DNA of 64,000 nt from Chryseobacterium sp. BGARF1 (lineage in GTDB: Bacteria > Bacteroidota > Bacteroidia > Flavobacteriales > Weeksellaceae), in contig NZ_LELA01000001.1 in assembly GCF_001677955.1 (NCBI RefSeq), positions 1 through 64,000 of the forward strand, in the 5' to 3' direction. How positions within the stretch are numbered: position 1 is the first letter of the stretch; every line of letters starts with the position of its first letter. The notes under the pieces were generated by a model. That model was given only the letters and a program-made list of their open reading frames with translations, ran no database searches and had not been told where the DNA came from. A program made the translations under genes and the position numbers. This document shows, piece by piece, positions 9,627 to 18,779 of the stretch.

Positions 9627-10102
9627 TGAGGATAAACAAAATGTATTAGGTCGATTCTCCATTTAATAAGGATATCAATAATTTCATTTAAATTTTTGTC
9701 TTTGTTTAAAAGAATAATTCCATTATAAATAGGATAATTGTTTATATCTAAATTAAATTTTCTTAAAGATTCATCATGGTTATCTGTTTTTGACGTAATG
9801 AGATTTGCCAAAACAATTATCAAATCAATATTTAAATTGGGATTATCGAATTTGGAAAGATATTCTTCTGAAAAAGAATTAATAGTAGATTCAATGTAGT
9901 TTTCAAATGCTAGAATTGCTAATCGACAAATAGCTTCATATTCTTTTTTCTCATCCAAACTTTCCCACCAATCAATTGCTAATTCTTCGTTATAAAGATT
10001 TTTGATAGCGTTATTAACTCCATCAATAATTATTTTTAATCTCGAAATGTTGAAATCACAATTTAAAGCACTATTTCTAATTTCATCAATTGTTAAGTCC
10101 AT
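9623..10102 (-). CDS. Hypothetical protein coupled to two GNATs
   Basis: A 159-residue soluble protein I do not recognise. It begins MDLTIDEIRNSALNCDFN and appears largely helical and acidic, with Trp-rich segments WWESLDEKKEYEAI and IDILIKWRIDLIHFV. No membrane segment, signal peptide or catalytic motif is seen. The start at 10102 is preferred over 10156, because the longer frame would be translated out of one arm of a strong hairpin. Its stop overlaps the next gene's start (ATGA), making it the first gene of a unit with two acetyltransferases. It could be an immunity-like or adaptor protein, but nothing in the sequence proves that. Confidence 0.6.
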   Translation of the reverse strand: MDLTIDEIRNSALNCDFNISRLKIIIDGVNNAIKNLYNEELAIDWWESLDEKKEYEAICRLAILAFENYIESTINSFSEEYLSKFDNPNLNIDLIIVLANLITSKTDNHDESLRKFNLDINNYPIYNGIILLNKDKNLNEIIDILIKWRIDLIHFVYPQ

Positions 10103-10118
10103 AATTATTTTTAGATCT

Positions 10119-10166
10119 AAATATAATATTGAAAGCGATCCAAAGATCGCTTTCAATATTATATTT
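10119..10166 (-). terminator. Perfect 22-bp stem hairpin, MATE gene terminator
   Basis: The arms 10119-10140 and 10145-10166 are perfectly complementary over 22 bp with a 4-nt loop (caaa). The hairpin overlaps the stop codon of the MATE gene and precedes the hypothetical gene on the same strand, so it probably terminates or attenuates transcription between them. Confidence 0.7.
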
Positions 10167-11523
10167 TGTTTGCTTTAATTCTTCGTGCAGACATATCGAG
10201 AAAACGTTTTACCAACATAAATGCAGAAATCGTTAATCCTAATCCAAGTGCTATCCACATTCCGAAAGCGCCCATTTCCAGGGTTACACAAAGGAAATAT
10301 CCTAAAGGAATTGTAATCAGCCAATAAGCAATAAATGTAATGATTGATGGAATTTTCACATCCTGTAAACCTCTAAGCATTCCCAAAGCTGTCACTTGAA
10401 TTCCATCAGAAAGCTGGAATAATGCAGCGATGATCATAAGCTTTGAAGCTAACATGATTACTTCTACTTCTTCTGGTTTTGTGAAAAATGTAGGCAGAAT
10501 ATTTCTTCCTAAAATAAATATAACTCCACAAAAACACATAAAAAGAAATGCAATTTTTAAGTTATTGATTCCTATTTTTCTTAATTCCACAAAATTTTGT
10601 TCACCTAATTTTCTACCGATCATTACGGTTGAAGCTACACTAAAACCAATACATAAATTAAAGGTAAATGATGCCATACTTAAAGCAATCTGGTGTGAAG
10701 CAATATCGTGAGATGAAATTAATCCGCAGATAAACGCTGCTCCTGCAAAAGCTGTTACTTCAAAAAACATCTGTAATGCAGTCGGGAAACCTAATCTTAC
10801 CATTTTTTCGAACATTTTCTTAGAAAAAACCTGCATTTTTAATGAAAAATCTTTGATGTACTGTTTGGTTTTTGGTTCTTTCATTAAAACAAAATAAAGA
10901 AAAACAACCATGAAGATTCTGGCAATTAAACTCGCTAAAGCAGAACCTTTTACACCCATTTCAGGGAAAATCCAAATTCCTTGAATCAATACATAATTGA
11001 GCACAATATTGATTACGTTGGCAATAATTGTTGCTTTCGTTACTCCAATGGTATAAGATAAACCTTCAGAAACCTCTCTCAAAGTCTGAAATGCCATAAA
11101 CGGAACAATGCTGATCGCCATAATCCATAAAAAATCTACGGTATCAGGAATAATTTTTGCCGGCTGACCAGAGTGATAGAGTAATGGTAATCCTAAAAAT
11201 AAGATCAACATCAGAATAATTCCTACAGTCATGTTGATGACAAAACCGTGACTGAAAACTGAATTAATTGTTTTGTGGTCATTTTTAGAATGCGCCTCAG
11301 AAACCAATGGCGGAATGGCAAAAGAAAAACCAAGTGCCAAAACAAACATCGAGAAAAAGACAGCATTTCCCAAAGAAACCGATGCCAACGCGTCTGCACC
11401 TAAAAGTTTTCCTACAATGATATTATCAAAGAGGTTGACAGATACCTGCCCAACTTGCGTAAGCATTACCGGAAGAGCCAGCGTTAAGGCTTCTTTCGTG
11501 TAATTTTTATTTAAAAAGCTCAT
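10159..11523 (-). CDS. MATE family multidrug efflux transporter (NorM-like)
   Basis: A 454-residue inner-membrane protein with about 12 hydrophobic segments in two halves. The opening EALTLALPVMLTQVGQVSVN and the segment DNIIVGKLLGADALASVSLG are characteristic of MATE transporters, which expel cationic drugs and organic compounds in exchange for sodium or protons. Its full length matches the NorM branch. It is transcribed apart from its neighbours: a hairpin lies over its stop, and about 70 bases separate its start from the preceding regulator gene. The drug range cannot be deduced. Confidence 0.9.
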   Translation of the reverse strand: MSFLNKNYTKEALTLALPVMLTQVGQVSVNLFDNIIVGKLLGADALASVSLGNAVFFSMFVLALGFSFAIPPLVSEAHSKNDHKTINSVFSHGFVINMTVGIILMLILFLGLPLLYHSGQPAKIIPDTVDFLWIMAISIVPFMAFQTLREVSEGLSYTIGVTKATIIANVINIVLNYVLIQGIWIFPEMGVKGSALASLIARIFMVVFLYFVLMKEPKTKQYIKDFSLKMQVFSKKMFEKMVRLGFPTALQMFFEVTAFAGAAFICGLISSHDIASHQIALSMASFTFNLCIGFSVASTVMIGRKLGEQNFVELRKIGINNLKIAFLFMCFCGVIFILGRNILPTFFTKPEEVEVIMLASKLMIIAALFQLSDGIQVTALGMLRGLQDVKIPSIITFIAYWLITIPLGYFLCVTLEMGAFGMWIALGLGLTISAFMLVKRFLDMSARRIKANKI

Positions 11524-11592
11524 AATAGTTCAAAAAAAATTTGCAGTATAGGTACTGCAAATTTTTATAATTTATTTTAATTAATCATTAAA

Positions 11593-12777
11593 TTATTTTC
11601 TAACAAAACTTGCAACATCCTCTTCGGAAACCGTAGTTCCTCCAAGAATAATTAATCTTTCCACAACATTTCTCAGCTCTCTGATATTTCCGGTCCATGA
11701 AAGGGCTTTTAGTGCGTCAATCGCAGAATCATCAAACTTTTTCAATGCAGTACCGTGCTCATCAGCAATCATTCCCGAAAAGTGACTCACCAAAAGGCTG
11801 ATATCTTCTTTTCTGTCATCCAAAGGCGGTACATAAATTTCAATTACAGAAAGTCTGTGATACAAATCTTCTCTGAATCTTCCAGCTTCAATTTCTATCT
11901 GCATATTTTTATTGGTTGCAGCCAAAACTCTTACATCAACTTTGATTTCTTTGTCGCTTCCTACCGGAGAAACTTTACTTTCCTGCAATGCTCTCAAAAC
12001 TTTTGCCTGAGCAATTAAGCTCATGTCTCCAATCTCATCTAAGAAAATGGTTCCACCGTTCGCTTGTTCAAATTTCCCCTGCTTATCTTTGATTGCTCCT
12101 GTAAACGATCCTTTTACGTGACCAAAAAGTTCAGATTCAATTAATTCAGAAGGTATTGCTGCACAGTTTACTTCCACCATTGGTCCTCTCGATCTTTCAC
12201 TTAAATTGTGAATAGCATGAGCTACTAATTCTTTTCCTGCTCCGTTTGGCCCGGTAATCAAAACTCTAGCGTCTGAAACAGCTACTTTTTCAATCATATC
12301 CTGAATTTTCTTTAAAGCAACAGATTCACCAATCATCTGGTATTTTTTGTTGACTTTCTTTTTCAGGGTTTTATTTTCGGTCTGAAGATTTTTATTCTCT
12401 TTCTTTAATGTTTCTTTCACCAAAGCATTTTTCACACTTGTTATCAAACGGTTGATATCAATTGGTTTAGAAATAAAATCGTATGCACCGTCCTTTAAGC
12501 AAGAAACCGCAGAATCAATGTCGGCATGCCCGGAAATCATAATAAAAGTAGTCTCGGGTTTAAGAGCTAAACTTTGCTTTAGAAGCTCAGTTCCTGAAAG
12601 TTTTGGCATTTTGATGTCTGAAATCACCAATGCGAAATCTTCTTTCTCTATTTGTTTATAGCCTTCTAAGCCATCGTCGGCAATGACAAATTCATAGTCA
12701 GTTAGTTCGTCCGAAAGGATACTGTGAAGTACTCCGGAAATTGCTTTTTCGTCTTCTACAATAAGGATTTTTTGCAT
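11593..12777 (-). CDS. NtrC-type sigma-54 activator without a DNA-binding domain
   Basis: A 394-residue response regulator. The receiver domain spans ~1-120 with phospho-acceptor Asp54 (SDIKMP) and Lys104, followed by a coiled linker (~121-145). The AAA+ domain has Walker A GPNGAGKE at 176-183, the sigma-54 contact loop GSFTGA at 223-228 (usually GAFTGA) and Walker B FLDEIGD at 245-251. The protein ends at residue 394, just after NIRELRNVVERL, so the Fis-type helix-turn-helix found at the end of most NtrC proteins is absent. It should hydrolyse ATP to open sigma-54 promoters, but how it finds them is unclear. No sensor kinase lies next to it. The ATG at 12777 is preferred over 12816, since the receiver fold starts at MQKILIVEDE. 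Confidence 0.85.
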   Translation of the reverse strand: MQKILIVEDEKAISGVLHSILSDELTDYEFVIADDGLEGYKQIEKEDFALVISDIKMPKLSGTELLKQSLALKPETTFIMISGHADIDSAVSCLKDGAYDFISKPIDINRLITSVKNALVKETLKKENKNLQTENKTLKKKVNKKYQMIGESVALKKIQDMIEKVAVSDARVLITGPNGAGKELVAHAIHNLSERSRGPMVEVNCAAIPSELIESELFGHVKGSFTGAIKDKQGKFEQANGGTIFLDEIGDMSLIAQAKVLRALQESKVSPVGSDKEIKVDVRVLAATNKNMQIEIEAGRFREDLYHRLSVIEIYVPPLDDRKEDISLLVSHFSGMIADEHGTALKKFDDSAIDALKALSWTGNIRELRNVVERLIILGGTTVSEEDVASFVRK

Positions 12778-12833
12778 AGTTGCAAATTTAGGTATTTTTT
12801 GCTTGAGTATTAGCAAATATCATTCCTAAAAGT

Positions 12834-13493
12834 CTATATTGAGTAGTCTCTTCGTCCAAAAATTGCAGAACCTACCCGTACAGAATTTGCTCCACACTCA
12901 ATAGCAATCGGGAAATCATCACTCATTCCCATTGATAAAGTTTCTAATTTTTGAGTTTGACTTAGTTCATCAAAGAGATTTTTTAGTATTAAAAACTCTT
13001 TTTTAATTTGATTTTCATCTTCTGTAAAAGTTGCCATTCCCATTAAACCTGTGATTTCAATATTTTCAAATTTCCCGTTAACGAATTTTTCGAATAAAGA
13101 TTTTGCGTCTTCAATTTCCAATCCGAATTTTGTGTCTTCTTCTGCAATTTTTACCTGAAGTAAAACTTTTATCTTACGGTTGTGTTTTCCAGCTTCTTTG
13201 TTGATTTCATTTAAAACCTTTTCAGAATCTACACTTTGAATAGTATCAACAAATTCTGCAATATATTTCACTTTATTGGTCTGAAGATGTCCGATGATAT
13301 GCCATTGAATATCTTTTGGAAGGAGAGGATGTTTTTCAACTAATTCCTGAACCTTATTTTCACCAAAAACTTTCTGTCCCAAATCGTAAACCTCCTGAAT
13401 AGAAGAAACGGGATGCGTTTTTGAAACGGCTACCAATTGTACATTTTCCGGAAGACGGCTTTTTATATCTCTGTAATTTTCCTGAATACTCAT
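12834..13493 (-). CDS. yggS: YggS family PLP homeostasis protein
   Basis: A 219-residue member of the YggS/PROSC family, which binds pyridoxal phosphate on a single TIM-barrel domain and keeps the free PLP pool in balance. The PLP lysine is Lys25 in VAVSKTHPV. Other family marks are GENKVQEL, WHIIGHLQTNKVK, LMGMATF and LSMGMSDDF, ending with RVGSAIFGRR. Length is normal. It lies 56 bases upstream of the NtrC-type gene on the same strand. No oddities. Confidence 0.93.
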   Translation of the reverse strand: MSIQENYRDIKSRLPENVQLVAVSKTHPVSSIQEVYDLGQKVFGENKVQELVEKHPLLPKDIQWHIIGHLQTNKVKYIAEFVDTIQSVDSEKVLNEINKEAGKHNRKIKVLLQVKIAEEDTKFGLEIEDAKSLFEKFVNGKFENIEITGLMGMATFTEDENQIKKEFLILKNLFDELSQTQKLETLSMGMSDDFPIAIECGANSVRVGSAIFGRRDYSI

Positions 13494-13538
13494 AATTGCA
13501 AATTTCTGAATTTTAAAATAAACTTTAAGGAATTTGAA

Positions 13539-13650
13539 AAAAAATTAAACCATTAAGGTTTTATTAAGGAGTTAAGAATATTAAGTTGAGCTTTGATTTT
13601 TCTTAATGATGCTTAACTTCTTAAATTTTCTTAATGGTTCAATTTTAAAA
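13539..13650. repeat. Imperfect palindromic intergenic element
   Basis: About 110 bases with two long near-complementary arms (13539-13576 and 13612-13650) built around repeated TTAAG / CATTAAG words, enclosing a short centre. It fills the gap between yggS and the deacetylase gene. It looks like a dispersed repeat or a large RNA hairpin; copy number elsewhere in the genome is unknown. Confidence 0.55.
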
Positions 13651-13691
13651 GTTATTATTGTAAAATATTTATAAAATCTGTGAGAGAAATA

Positions 13692-14555
13692 TTAATTTAA
13701 AATCTCATTAATTTTCGGATATGCAGAAATTTTTCTGAAAACAAAACGATTTGATTTTTGTAGTTTTTCAATAAATAAATCAAGCTCAATAATTGAGTCT
13801 GCATCGGTAAGATACTGATCGTGGGTAAGGAAAACCAAATGTCTTGATGTCTTTTCAAGGTCATTAAAGAAAATACTGTCTACTTTTTTAAGCATTTCCT
13901 GATGGTTTCCTTTCAGATGCATTTTATTGGTAGGTTTCCATTCCAAATCCCAACCGATTACTTTATAACCGGCGGTTTTTAGTCTATCTGCTGCTTCAGT
14001 AGAGCTTTTAATATCGGTAACATTAATATTATTGAGCCTCCAGATATTTCTTCCGGGAGTTCTTGCTATTTTTCCGGGGAGCTTTAAGCTGTCTTTAGCA
14101 ATATTAAAATCATTAACAACAGCTTCAGGATTTTTATAAAAATTTGAATATTTATTGTGAGCATGAGTATAGCTATGATTGGCAAGCTCAATCAAACGGT
14201 CAGTTCTCATTATTTCGAGATCTTCTTTCTGTTTTTTGCTGTCTGTTGCATGTTTTCCCACGAGAAACGCAGTCGCAGAGATATTTCTTTTGTGTAATAT
14301 TTTTAAAAGATTTTCGGTGCCACGATTGGGTCCGTCGTCGAAGGTAAGGTAAATTACTCTTTTGTCTGTAGGTACACTTTCATCATCTATTCTGGGGACT
14401 TTTGCGACGGGAGGCAGTTTTGCAAGAACTTTTTCAGCTTCTTTTACTTCAGTTTTTTGATTGCATCCTGTAAATAGGGTTGATGTTACAGTCATCACTG
14501 TAATCATCCTTAGAAAAGTCTTGCCTACAGACTTTTCCGCAAAAGTTTTTTTCAT
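13692..14555 (-). CDS. Polysaccharide deacetylase lipoprotein (NodB homology)
   Basis: A 287-residue protein with an N-terminal export signal and a lipobox-like LFTGC, so Cys31 would be lipidated and the enzyme anchored to a membrane. The NodB domain has the metal- and base-providing motif TFDDGP (Asp73, Asp74) and the second metal motif with His127 and His131 in NHSYTH. Members of carbohydrate esterase family 4 remove acetyl groups from chitin, peptidoglycan or other amino-sugar polymers. TPGRN and LTHDQ further along provide the other active-site motifs. It is monocistronic. The true substrate is unknown. Confidence 0.85.
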   Translation of the reverse strand: MKKTFAEKSVGKTFLRMITVMTVTSTLFTGCNQKTEVKEAEKVLAKLPPVAKVPRIDDESVPTDKRVIYLTFDDGPNRGTENLLKILHKRNISATAFLVGKHATDSKKQKEDLEIMRTDRLIELANHSYTHAHNKYSNFYKNPEAVVNDFNIAKDSLKLPGKIARTPGRNIWRLNNINVTDIKSSTEAADRLKTAGYKVIGWDLEWKPTNKMHLKGNHQEMLKKVDSIFFNDLEKTSRHLVFLTHDQYLTDADSIIELDLFIEKLQKSNRFVFRKISAYPKINEILN

Positions 14556-14575
14556 AAAGAGTAATGGGAATTAAA

Positions 14576-14663
14576 TTGTTAAAAATCGTTAAATTTTACG
14601 ATTTTAGTTAACAAAGATAGTGCCATTTTTTCTTAAAATTTCACTTTTTAATGAAATTTTAAG
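14576..14663. repeat. Two inverted repeats between deacetylase and GLPGLI genes
   Basis: The first inverted repeat (14576-14614, ttgttaaaaatcg / cgattttagttaacaa) lies in the promoter region of the deacetylase gene. The second has perfect 12-bp arms, 14632-14643 and 14652-14663 (cttaaaatttca / tgaaattttaag), and could terminate the GLPGLI transcript. Confidence 0.5.
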
Positions 14664-14752
14664 AAGTTTTTTTACAACTACTTTTTATAAGAAATCACGA
14701 TGTTTTTAAAATTAAATCTTTTGATTGTCAGAATGTTAATTATAATGTGGAA

Positions 14753-15646
14753 TTAATATCTATAAAGATCAAGATCTAATTTATTATTGCTTTTCTTTAA
14801 ATTTTCTCTAAATTGTTTTTCATTATTTCTCATTGCTTCATTGGGATCTAGTTTTTTTCCTGTCGCATCCATAAAACTAAAATTAGAATTTCCTTGTGCA
14901 TCATTGCCTAAAGCTAGCATTTTTTGTCTCGTTATTTTATTTGGATCACGTACATGCTCTTGCCAAAGTTTGGTAAACTGTTGATTATTTACAGCAATTT
15001 CGTTTTGCGGACCAAAAGCATGATTTTCATTTTTTTTCTGAATTACAGCCTCTTTAACTATTTTATTTCCAATTAAAGTCATCACATGAGTCTGAGATTT
15101 ATCTTCTAATTTTATAATCAATCCTGGTAAACCATAGAATTTATATGGGCCATCTTGAAAAGGTAAATCTGTACAAAACCAAGCTGTCCATTGTCTTCCT
15201 AAGTATTTAGTGGTTGCTTTTTGAGATGAATAACTTCCAATCTTCATTTTGTCAGAATGTATTTTCCAAATGGGTTTATCGGTTTCTTCTATTTTATAAA
15301 AATCTGAACTCAAAGAAGCGTGCAAATAGGTTTTGTAATCGGGATATTCCTTACTGACTTTACTTCGGATATTTCCTTTAAAATTACTATTTGGTTTTAT
15401 AATTCCCCATGGAGTTCCAGAATCTCCCTGCTTTTCCAATTCGGCACTTATTATAGAATCTGTCACAAAAATATCGTAACTGTAATATTTAGAACCGCTA
15501 TTTTGGATGTCTAAAAGCATTATTTCTTTTTTTATACCGGCTCTGTTTGTGGAGTCTGTAATAAAATCATACTCGTAGGTAAAGCGTTGAATTTGTGAAG
15601 AATATAAAGAGAAGATCAACAAAAATATAAAAGTGTAATTTTTCAT
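14753..15646 (-). CDS. GLPGLI family secreted protein
   Basis: A 297-residue protein with an N-terminal signal peptide (hydrophobic segment ending near residue 19). It carries the family-defining YGLPGLIIKLED segment, preceded by WTAWFCTDLPFQDGPYKF. GLPGLI proteins are known only from Bacteroidetes, are exported, and have no assigned function. A TTTG-N18-TATATTTG promoter lies upstream. Two further members sit at 25.5-27.2 kb. The C-terminus ends in a polar, Asn/Lys-rich tail with the DLDLYRY ending shared in part with the paralogues. Confidence 0.88.
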   Translation of the reverse strand: MKNYTFIFLLIFSLYSSQIQRFTYEYDFITDSTNRAGIKKEIMLLDIQNSGSKYYSYDIFVTDSIISAELEKQGDSGTPWGIIKPNSNFKGNIRSKVSKEYPDYKTYLHASLSSDFYKIEETDKPIWKIHSDKMKIGSYSSQKATTKYLGRQWTAWFCTDLPFQDGPYKFYGLPGLIIKLEDKSQTHVMTLIGNKIVKEAVIQKKNENHAFGPQNEIAVNNQQFTKLWQEHVRDPNKITRQKMLALGNDAQGNSNFSFMDATGKKLDPNEAMRNNEKQFRENLKKSNNKLDLDLYRY

Positions 15647-15690
15647 ATATAAAATGCAGTGTTTTTAAATCTGAGTTTGAAGCTTATTTT

Positions 15691-15720
15691 CAAATATAAA
15701 CTTTTTAATGATTACTCAAA
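15691..15720 (-). promoter_or_regulatory. Bacteroidetes-type promoter for the GLPGLI gene
   Basis: On the minus strand, TTTG at 15720-15717, an 18-base spacer, then TATATTTG at 15698-15691. This fits the TTTG-N19-TAnnTTTG pattern, 45 bases before the ATG. Confidence 0.55.
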
Positions 15721-15746
15721 TATAAAAACATTGCATTTTGATCTTT

Positions 15747-18497
15747 CTATTTAATTTCAAGATCTACAGAATTCAGTCGTAATGAATTTAAGATCACCGA
15801 TAAAGAACTAAGGCTCATTGCGGCTGCCGCAATCATTGGTGATAAAAGAATTCCAAAAAATGGATATAACAATCCTGCCGCAACCGGGATTCCTAAAACA
15901 TTGTAGATAAAAGCAAAGAACAAGTTTTCCTTGATGTTTCTTAAGAGTTTTTCGCTTAAAATTTTTGCTTTGGCAATTCCTAAAATATCCCCTTTCAGTA
16001 AAGTGATTTCTGCAGTTTCTATCGCTACATCGGTTCCTGTTCCCATAGCAATTCCGACGTTGGATTGTGCTAAAGCAGGAGAATCGTTAATTCCGTCTCC
16101 GGTCATGGCTACGATTTTTCCCTGTTCCTGAAGTTTTTTCACTTCATTCAATTTATCTTCCGGAAGACAGCTTGCTTTGTAATTTTTAATTCCTAATTCA
16201 TCGGCAACAGCTTTTGCGGTATTTTCGTTGTCGCCAGTCATCATAATTACTTCGATCCCTTCATTCATTAAATGCTGTACAGCTTTTCTGGAACTTTCTT
16301 TAATTTTATCGCTGAAACTTACGAAACCTAAAGCTTCATTTTCCTGAGCAATATAAGAAAGCGTGTGTGCTTTTGACTGAACTTCTTTCGCTTTTAATTT
16401 TAAACTTTCCGGAATTTGAATTCCATTAGAAACTAAAAGGTTTTCGTTTCCTAAATAAACGGTTTTACCATTAATGATCCCTTTCACGCCTTTACCGGAA
16501 ATATTTTCGAATTTTTCAACTTTTTCGGCCGAAATATGATCGGCTTTTGCTTTCTTGATGACAGCACTTGATAAAGGATGTTCTGAATTTTGATTTAAAG
16601 AATAAGCTAGTTTTAAAATTAAATTTTCAGAAGAATTATTAATGGTTTCAATATGTTCTAAAGATGGTTTTCCTTCGGTTAAAGTTCCTGTTTTATCTGT
16701 AATCAGAACGTTTACTTTGTGCATTAATTCAAGCGCTTCTGCATTTTTTATAAGAATTCCGTTTTTAGCACCTTTACCAATTCCCACCATCAAAGACATT
16801 GGAGTGGCCAAGCCTAAAGCGCAAGGACAAGCGACAATAAGAACCGCAACTGCATTAATAAAAGCAAATAAAGTTTTCTGACCTTCAGGACCAAAAAATT
16901 GCCATAAAATAAAAGTAAGAACAGCAACTAAAATAACTGTCGGAACAAAAACTTTAGCCACTTTATCGGTCAGTTTCTGGATTGGAGCACGGCTTCTGCT
17001 TGCATCGTTCACCATTTTTATAATCTTTGAAAGCAAAGTTTCGTCACCTACCTTTTCGGCTTTCATCAAAAAAACCTGATTTCCGTTGATTGTTCCTGAA
17101 GTTACCTGATCATCAATGTTTTTTTCAACAGGAATGGGTTCTCCGGTAATCATACTTTCGTCAACTACAGAATTTCCTTCGATTATTTTTCCGTCAACAG
17201 GAATTTTTTCGCCTGGTTTTACTTTTAATACATCTCCAATTTTCACCTCAGAAAGCGGAACTCTTTTTTCTTCATTATTTACCATTACATTGGCTTCATC
17301 AGGAGAAAGATTCATCAATTCTTTGATGGCATTTCCTGTTTTTTTGTGGGCTAAAGCTTCCATCAGCTGACCTAAAATAACAAGAGTCATAATCACGGAA
17401 ACTGCTTCAAAATACAAAGGTTCTTTTTGATTATGACCTCTAACTTCATGCGGAAGTAAATCTGGAAAAGCTAAAGCAACGATGCTGAAAATAAATGCAG
17501 CAGCTACACCTAAAGCAATTAAGCTGAACATATTCAGGTTCCATGTTTTAAATGAAACCCAACCTCTTTTCATAATAAACCACCCGGAATAAAATAAAAC
17601 AGGAATGGTTAAAATCAATTCAAGAATTCCCTGAAGCTTGTGCGAAAAAGGAAAATCAATCAACATTCCACCCATTGAAAGAATAAAAACGGGAATAGTG
17701 AAAGCTAAAGAAATAATGAATTTTCTTTTTAAAATAAGATAAGTATCATCAGTTTCTTCTTCACCTTTTTCAGGATATTTTACCAAATCCATTCCGCAAA
17801 CCGGGCAACCAACATTGCTGTCGTAAGTTTTGTCACCTTCACAGAACATCGGACAGTAGTATTTTCCTGCCATATCATCCGTAACTTTTGGTGCTTCGTA
17901 TTGTTGATGAGCGTGATAATCATGATGATGGTGATGTGAATGGGAAGTTGAATTTTTAACCAGATCTTCGGTAATTTCTTCCAGATGCATGTGACAAACC
18001 GGGCAATCTGTTTTTTCTTCGTACACTTTATCGCCTTCACAGAACATCGGACAATAAAAGCTTCCGATATGGTCTTTGAAATTTTCTGGTAAGTTGGTAG
18101 AAGAATACGTTGGTTTATGATCAGGATCTTTTGCTAATTTTTCCTCGATCGGAACCAGGTACATATTGCAATCGGGACATCTTTTTCCTTGTTGAAAATA
18201 TACTTTATCGCCCTCACATTCCATCGGACAATAATAAACGGAAGAAGGCGAAACCCGGTCTTGAGGTTTTACAAAAGTGTTTTCGGGTTTATTGGGATCT
18301 TCTAATTTATAATTTCCAATTTCTGAAAGTGCTTTATTCAACTCATTCAGATTGATTTCTGCATCAGAAGTGATTTCAACAGAGCTGGTTTCAAGATTGA
18401 CATCAGCTGAAATTCCGTTTACACTGTTCAGTTTTTCTGAAATCTTTTTCTGACAACCAGAACAGGTCATTCCGAGGATATTATATTTTTGTAGCAT
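15747..18497 (-). CDS. Heavy-metal (copper) translocating P-type ATPase with extra metal-binding modules
   Basis: A 916-residue P1B-ATPase of the inner membrane, probably exporting Cu(I). Order of parts: HMA domain with Cys12 and Cys15 (MTCSGC); three heavy-metal-binding modules of the YCPM...CPxC type at about 88-116, 148-174 and 213-241; a His-rich stretch at 185-197; then the membrane core. The ion-binding CPC is near residue 554 (VACPCALG), the phosphorylated Asp is 601 (DKTGT), and TGDGIND lies near 800. CPC is the copper/silver signature. Three consecutive modules is more than usual. Upstream on the same strand lie a metal-domain AraC regulator and two small enzymes. The start is fixed by [15 protein letters not shown]. 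Confidence 0.92.
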   Translation of the reverse strand: MLQKYNILGMTCSGCQKKISEKLNSVNGISADVNLETSSVEITSDAEINLNELNKALSEIGNYKLEDPNKPENTFVKPQDRVSPSSVYYCPMECEGDKVYFQQGKRCPDCNMYLVPIEEKLAKDPDHKPTYSSTNLPENFKDHIGSFYCPMFCEGDKVYEEKTDCPVCHMHLEEITEDLVKNSTSHSHHHHHDYHAHQQYEAPKVTDDMAGKYYCPMFCEGDKTYDSNVGCPVCGMDLVKYPEKGEEETDDTYLILKRKFIISLAFTIPVFILSMGGMLIDFPFSHKLQGILELILTIPVLFYSGWFIMKRGWVSFKTWNLNMFSLIALGVAAAFIFSIVALAFPDLLPHEVRGHNQKEPLYFEAVSVIMTLVILGQLMEALAHKKTGNAIKELMNLSPDEANVMVNNEEKRVPLSEVKIGDVLKVKPGEKIPVDGKIIEGNSVVDESMITGEPIPVEKNIDDQVTSGTINGNQVFLMKAEKVGDETLLSKIIKMVNDASRSRAPIQKLTDKVAKVFVPTVILVAVLTFILWQFFGPEGQKTLFAFINAVAVLIVACPCALGLATPMSLMVGIGKGAKNGILIKNAEALELMHKVNVLITDKTGTLTEGKPSLEHIETINNSSENLILKLAYSLNQNSEHPLSSAVIKKAKADHISAEKVEKFENISGKGVKGIINGKTVYLGNENLLVSNGIQIPESLKLKAKEVQSKAHTLSYIAQENEALGFVSFSDKIKESSRKAVQHLMNEGIEVIMMTGDNENTAKAVADELGIKNYKASCLPEDKLNEVKKLQEQGKIVAMTGDGINDSPALAQSNVGIAMGTGTDVAIETAEITLLKGDILGIAKAKILSEKLLRNIKENLFFAFIYNVLGIPVAAGLLYPFFGILLSPMIAAAAMSLSSLSVILNSLRLNSVDLEIK

Positions 18498-18600
18498 AAG
18501 TCATAATTTATGTTACAAATTTCCAAAATATAGATTGAAGACTGTTACAGATTTAAGGATAATTGTTATAAAATTTTGTGGTTGAAATTTTACTAATTTG

Positions 18601-18769
18601 AGATTTAACCAAAAGGAACAAAAGGCAATTATAAAGCTATTATTAGATAATCAAAGTTCTCAAAAGAACAAAAAATCAAAGATTTTTAAAGGTTTTTGTG
18701 TTCTTTTTTCTCAATACTCATTAACTAAATAGAAGCATCTAAATCTTTTGCCTCTTTTGTGGTTAAATA
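18601..18769. repeat. Intergenic element made of nested inverted repeats
   Basis: The outer arms share atttaacc...aaaag...gcaa (18602-18628 against 18747-18768) and the inner arms share aaaagaacaaaaaa (from 18662 against 18692-18709). The element fills the 280-base gap between the P-ATPase and the next gene. It resembles a non-autonomous dispersed repeat; no coding capacity is seen. Confidence 0.45.
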
Positions 18770-18779
18770 AAAAGTTTTA

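Noticed and set aside
9114..9662. Longer start of the second GNAT at 9662
   Set aside because: It would add 12 residues without similarity to RimJ/RimL openings and overlap the upstream gene by 40 bases; the ATGA-coupled start at 9626 is a better fit.
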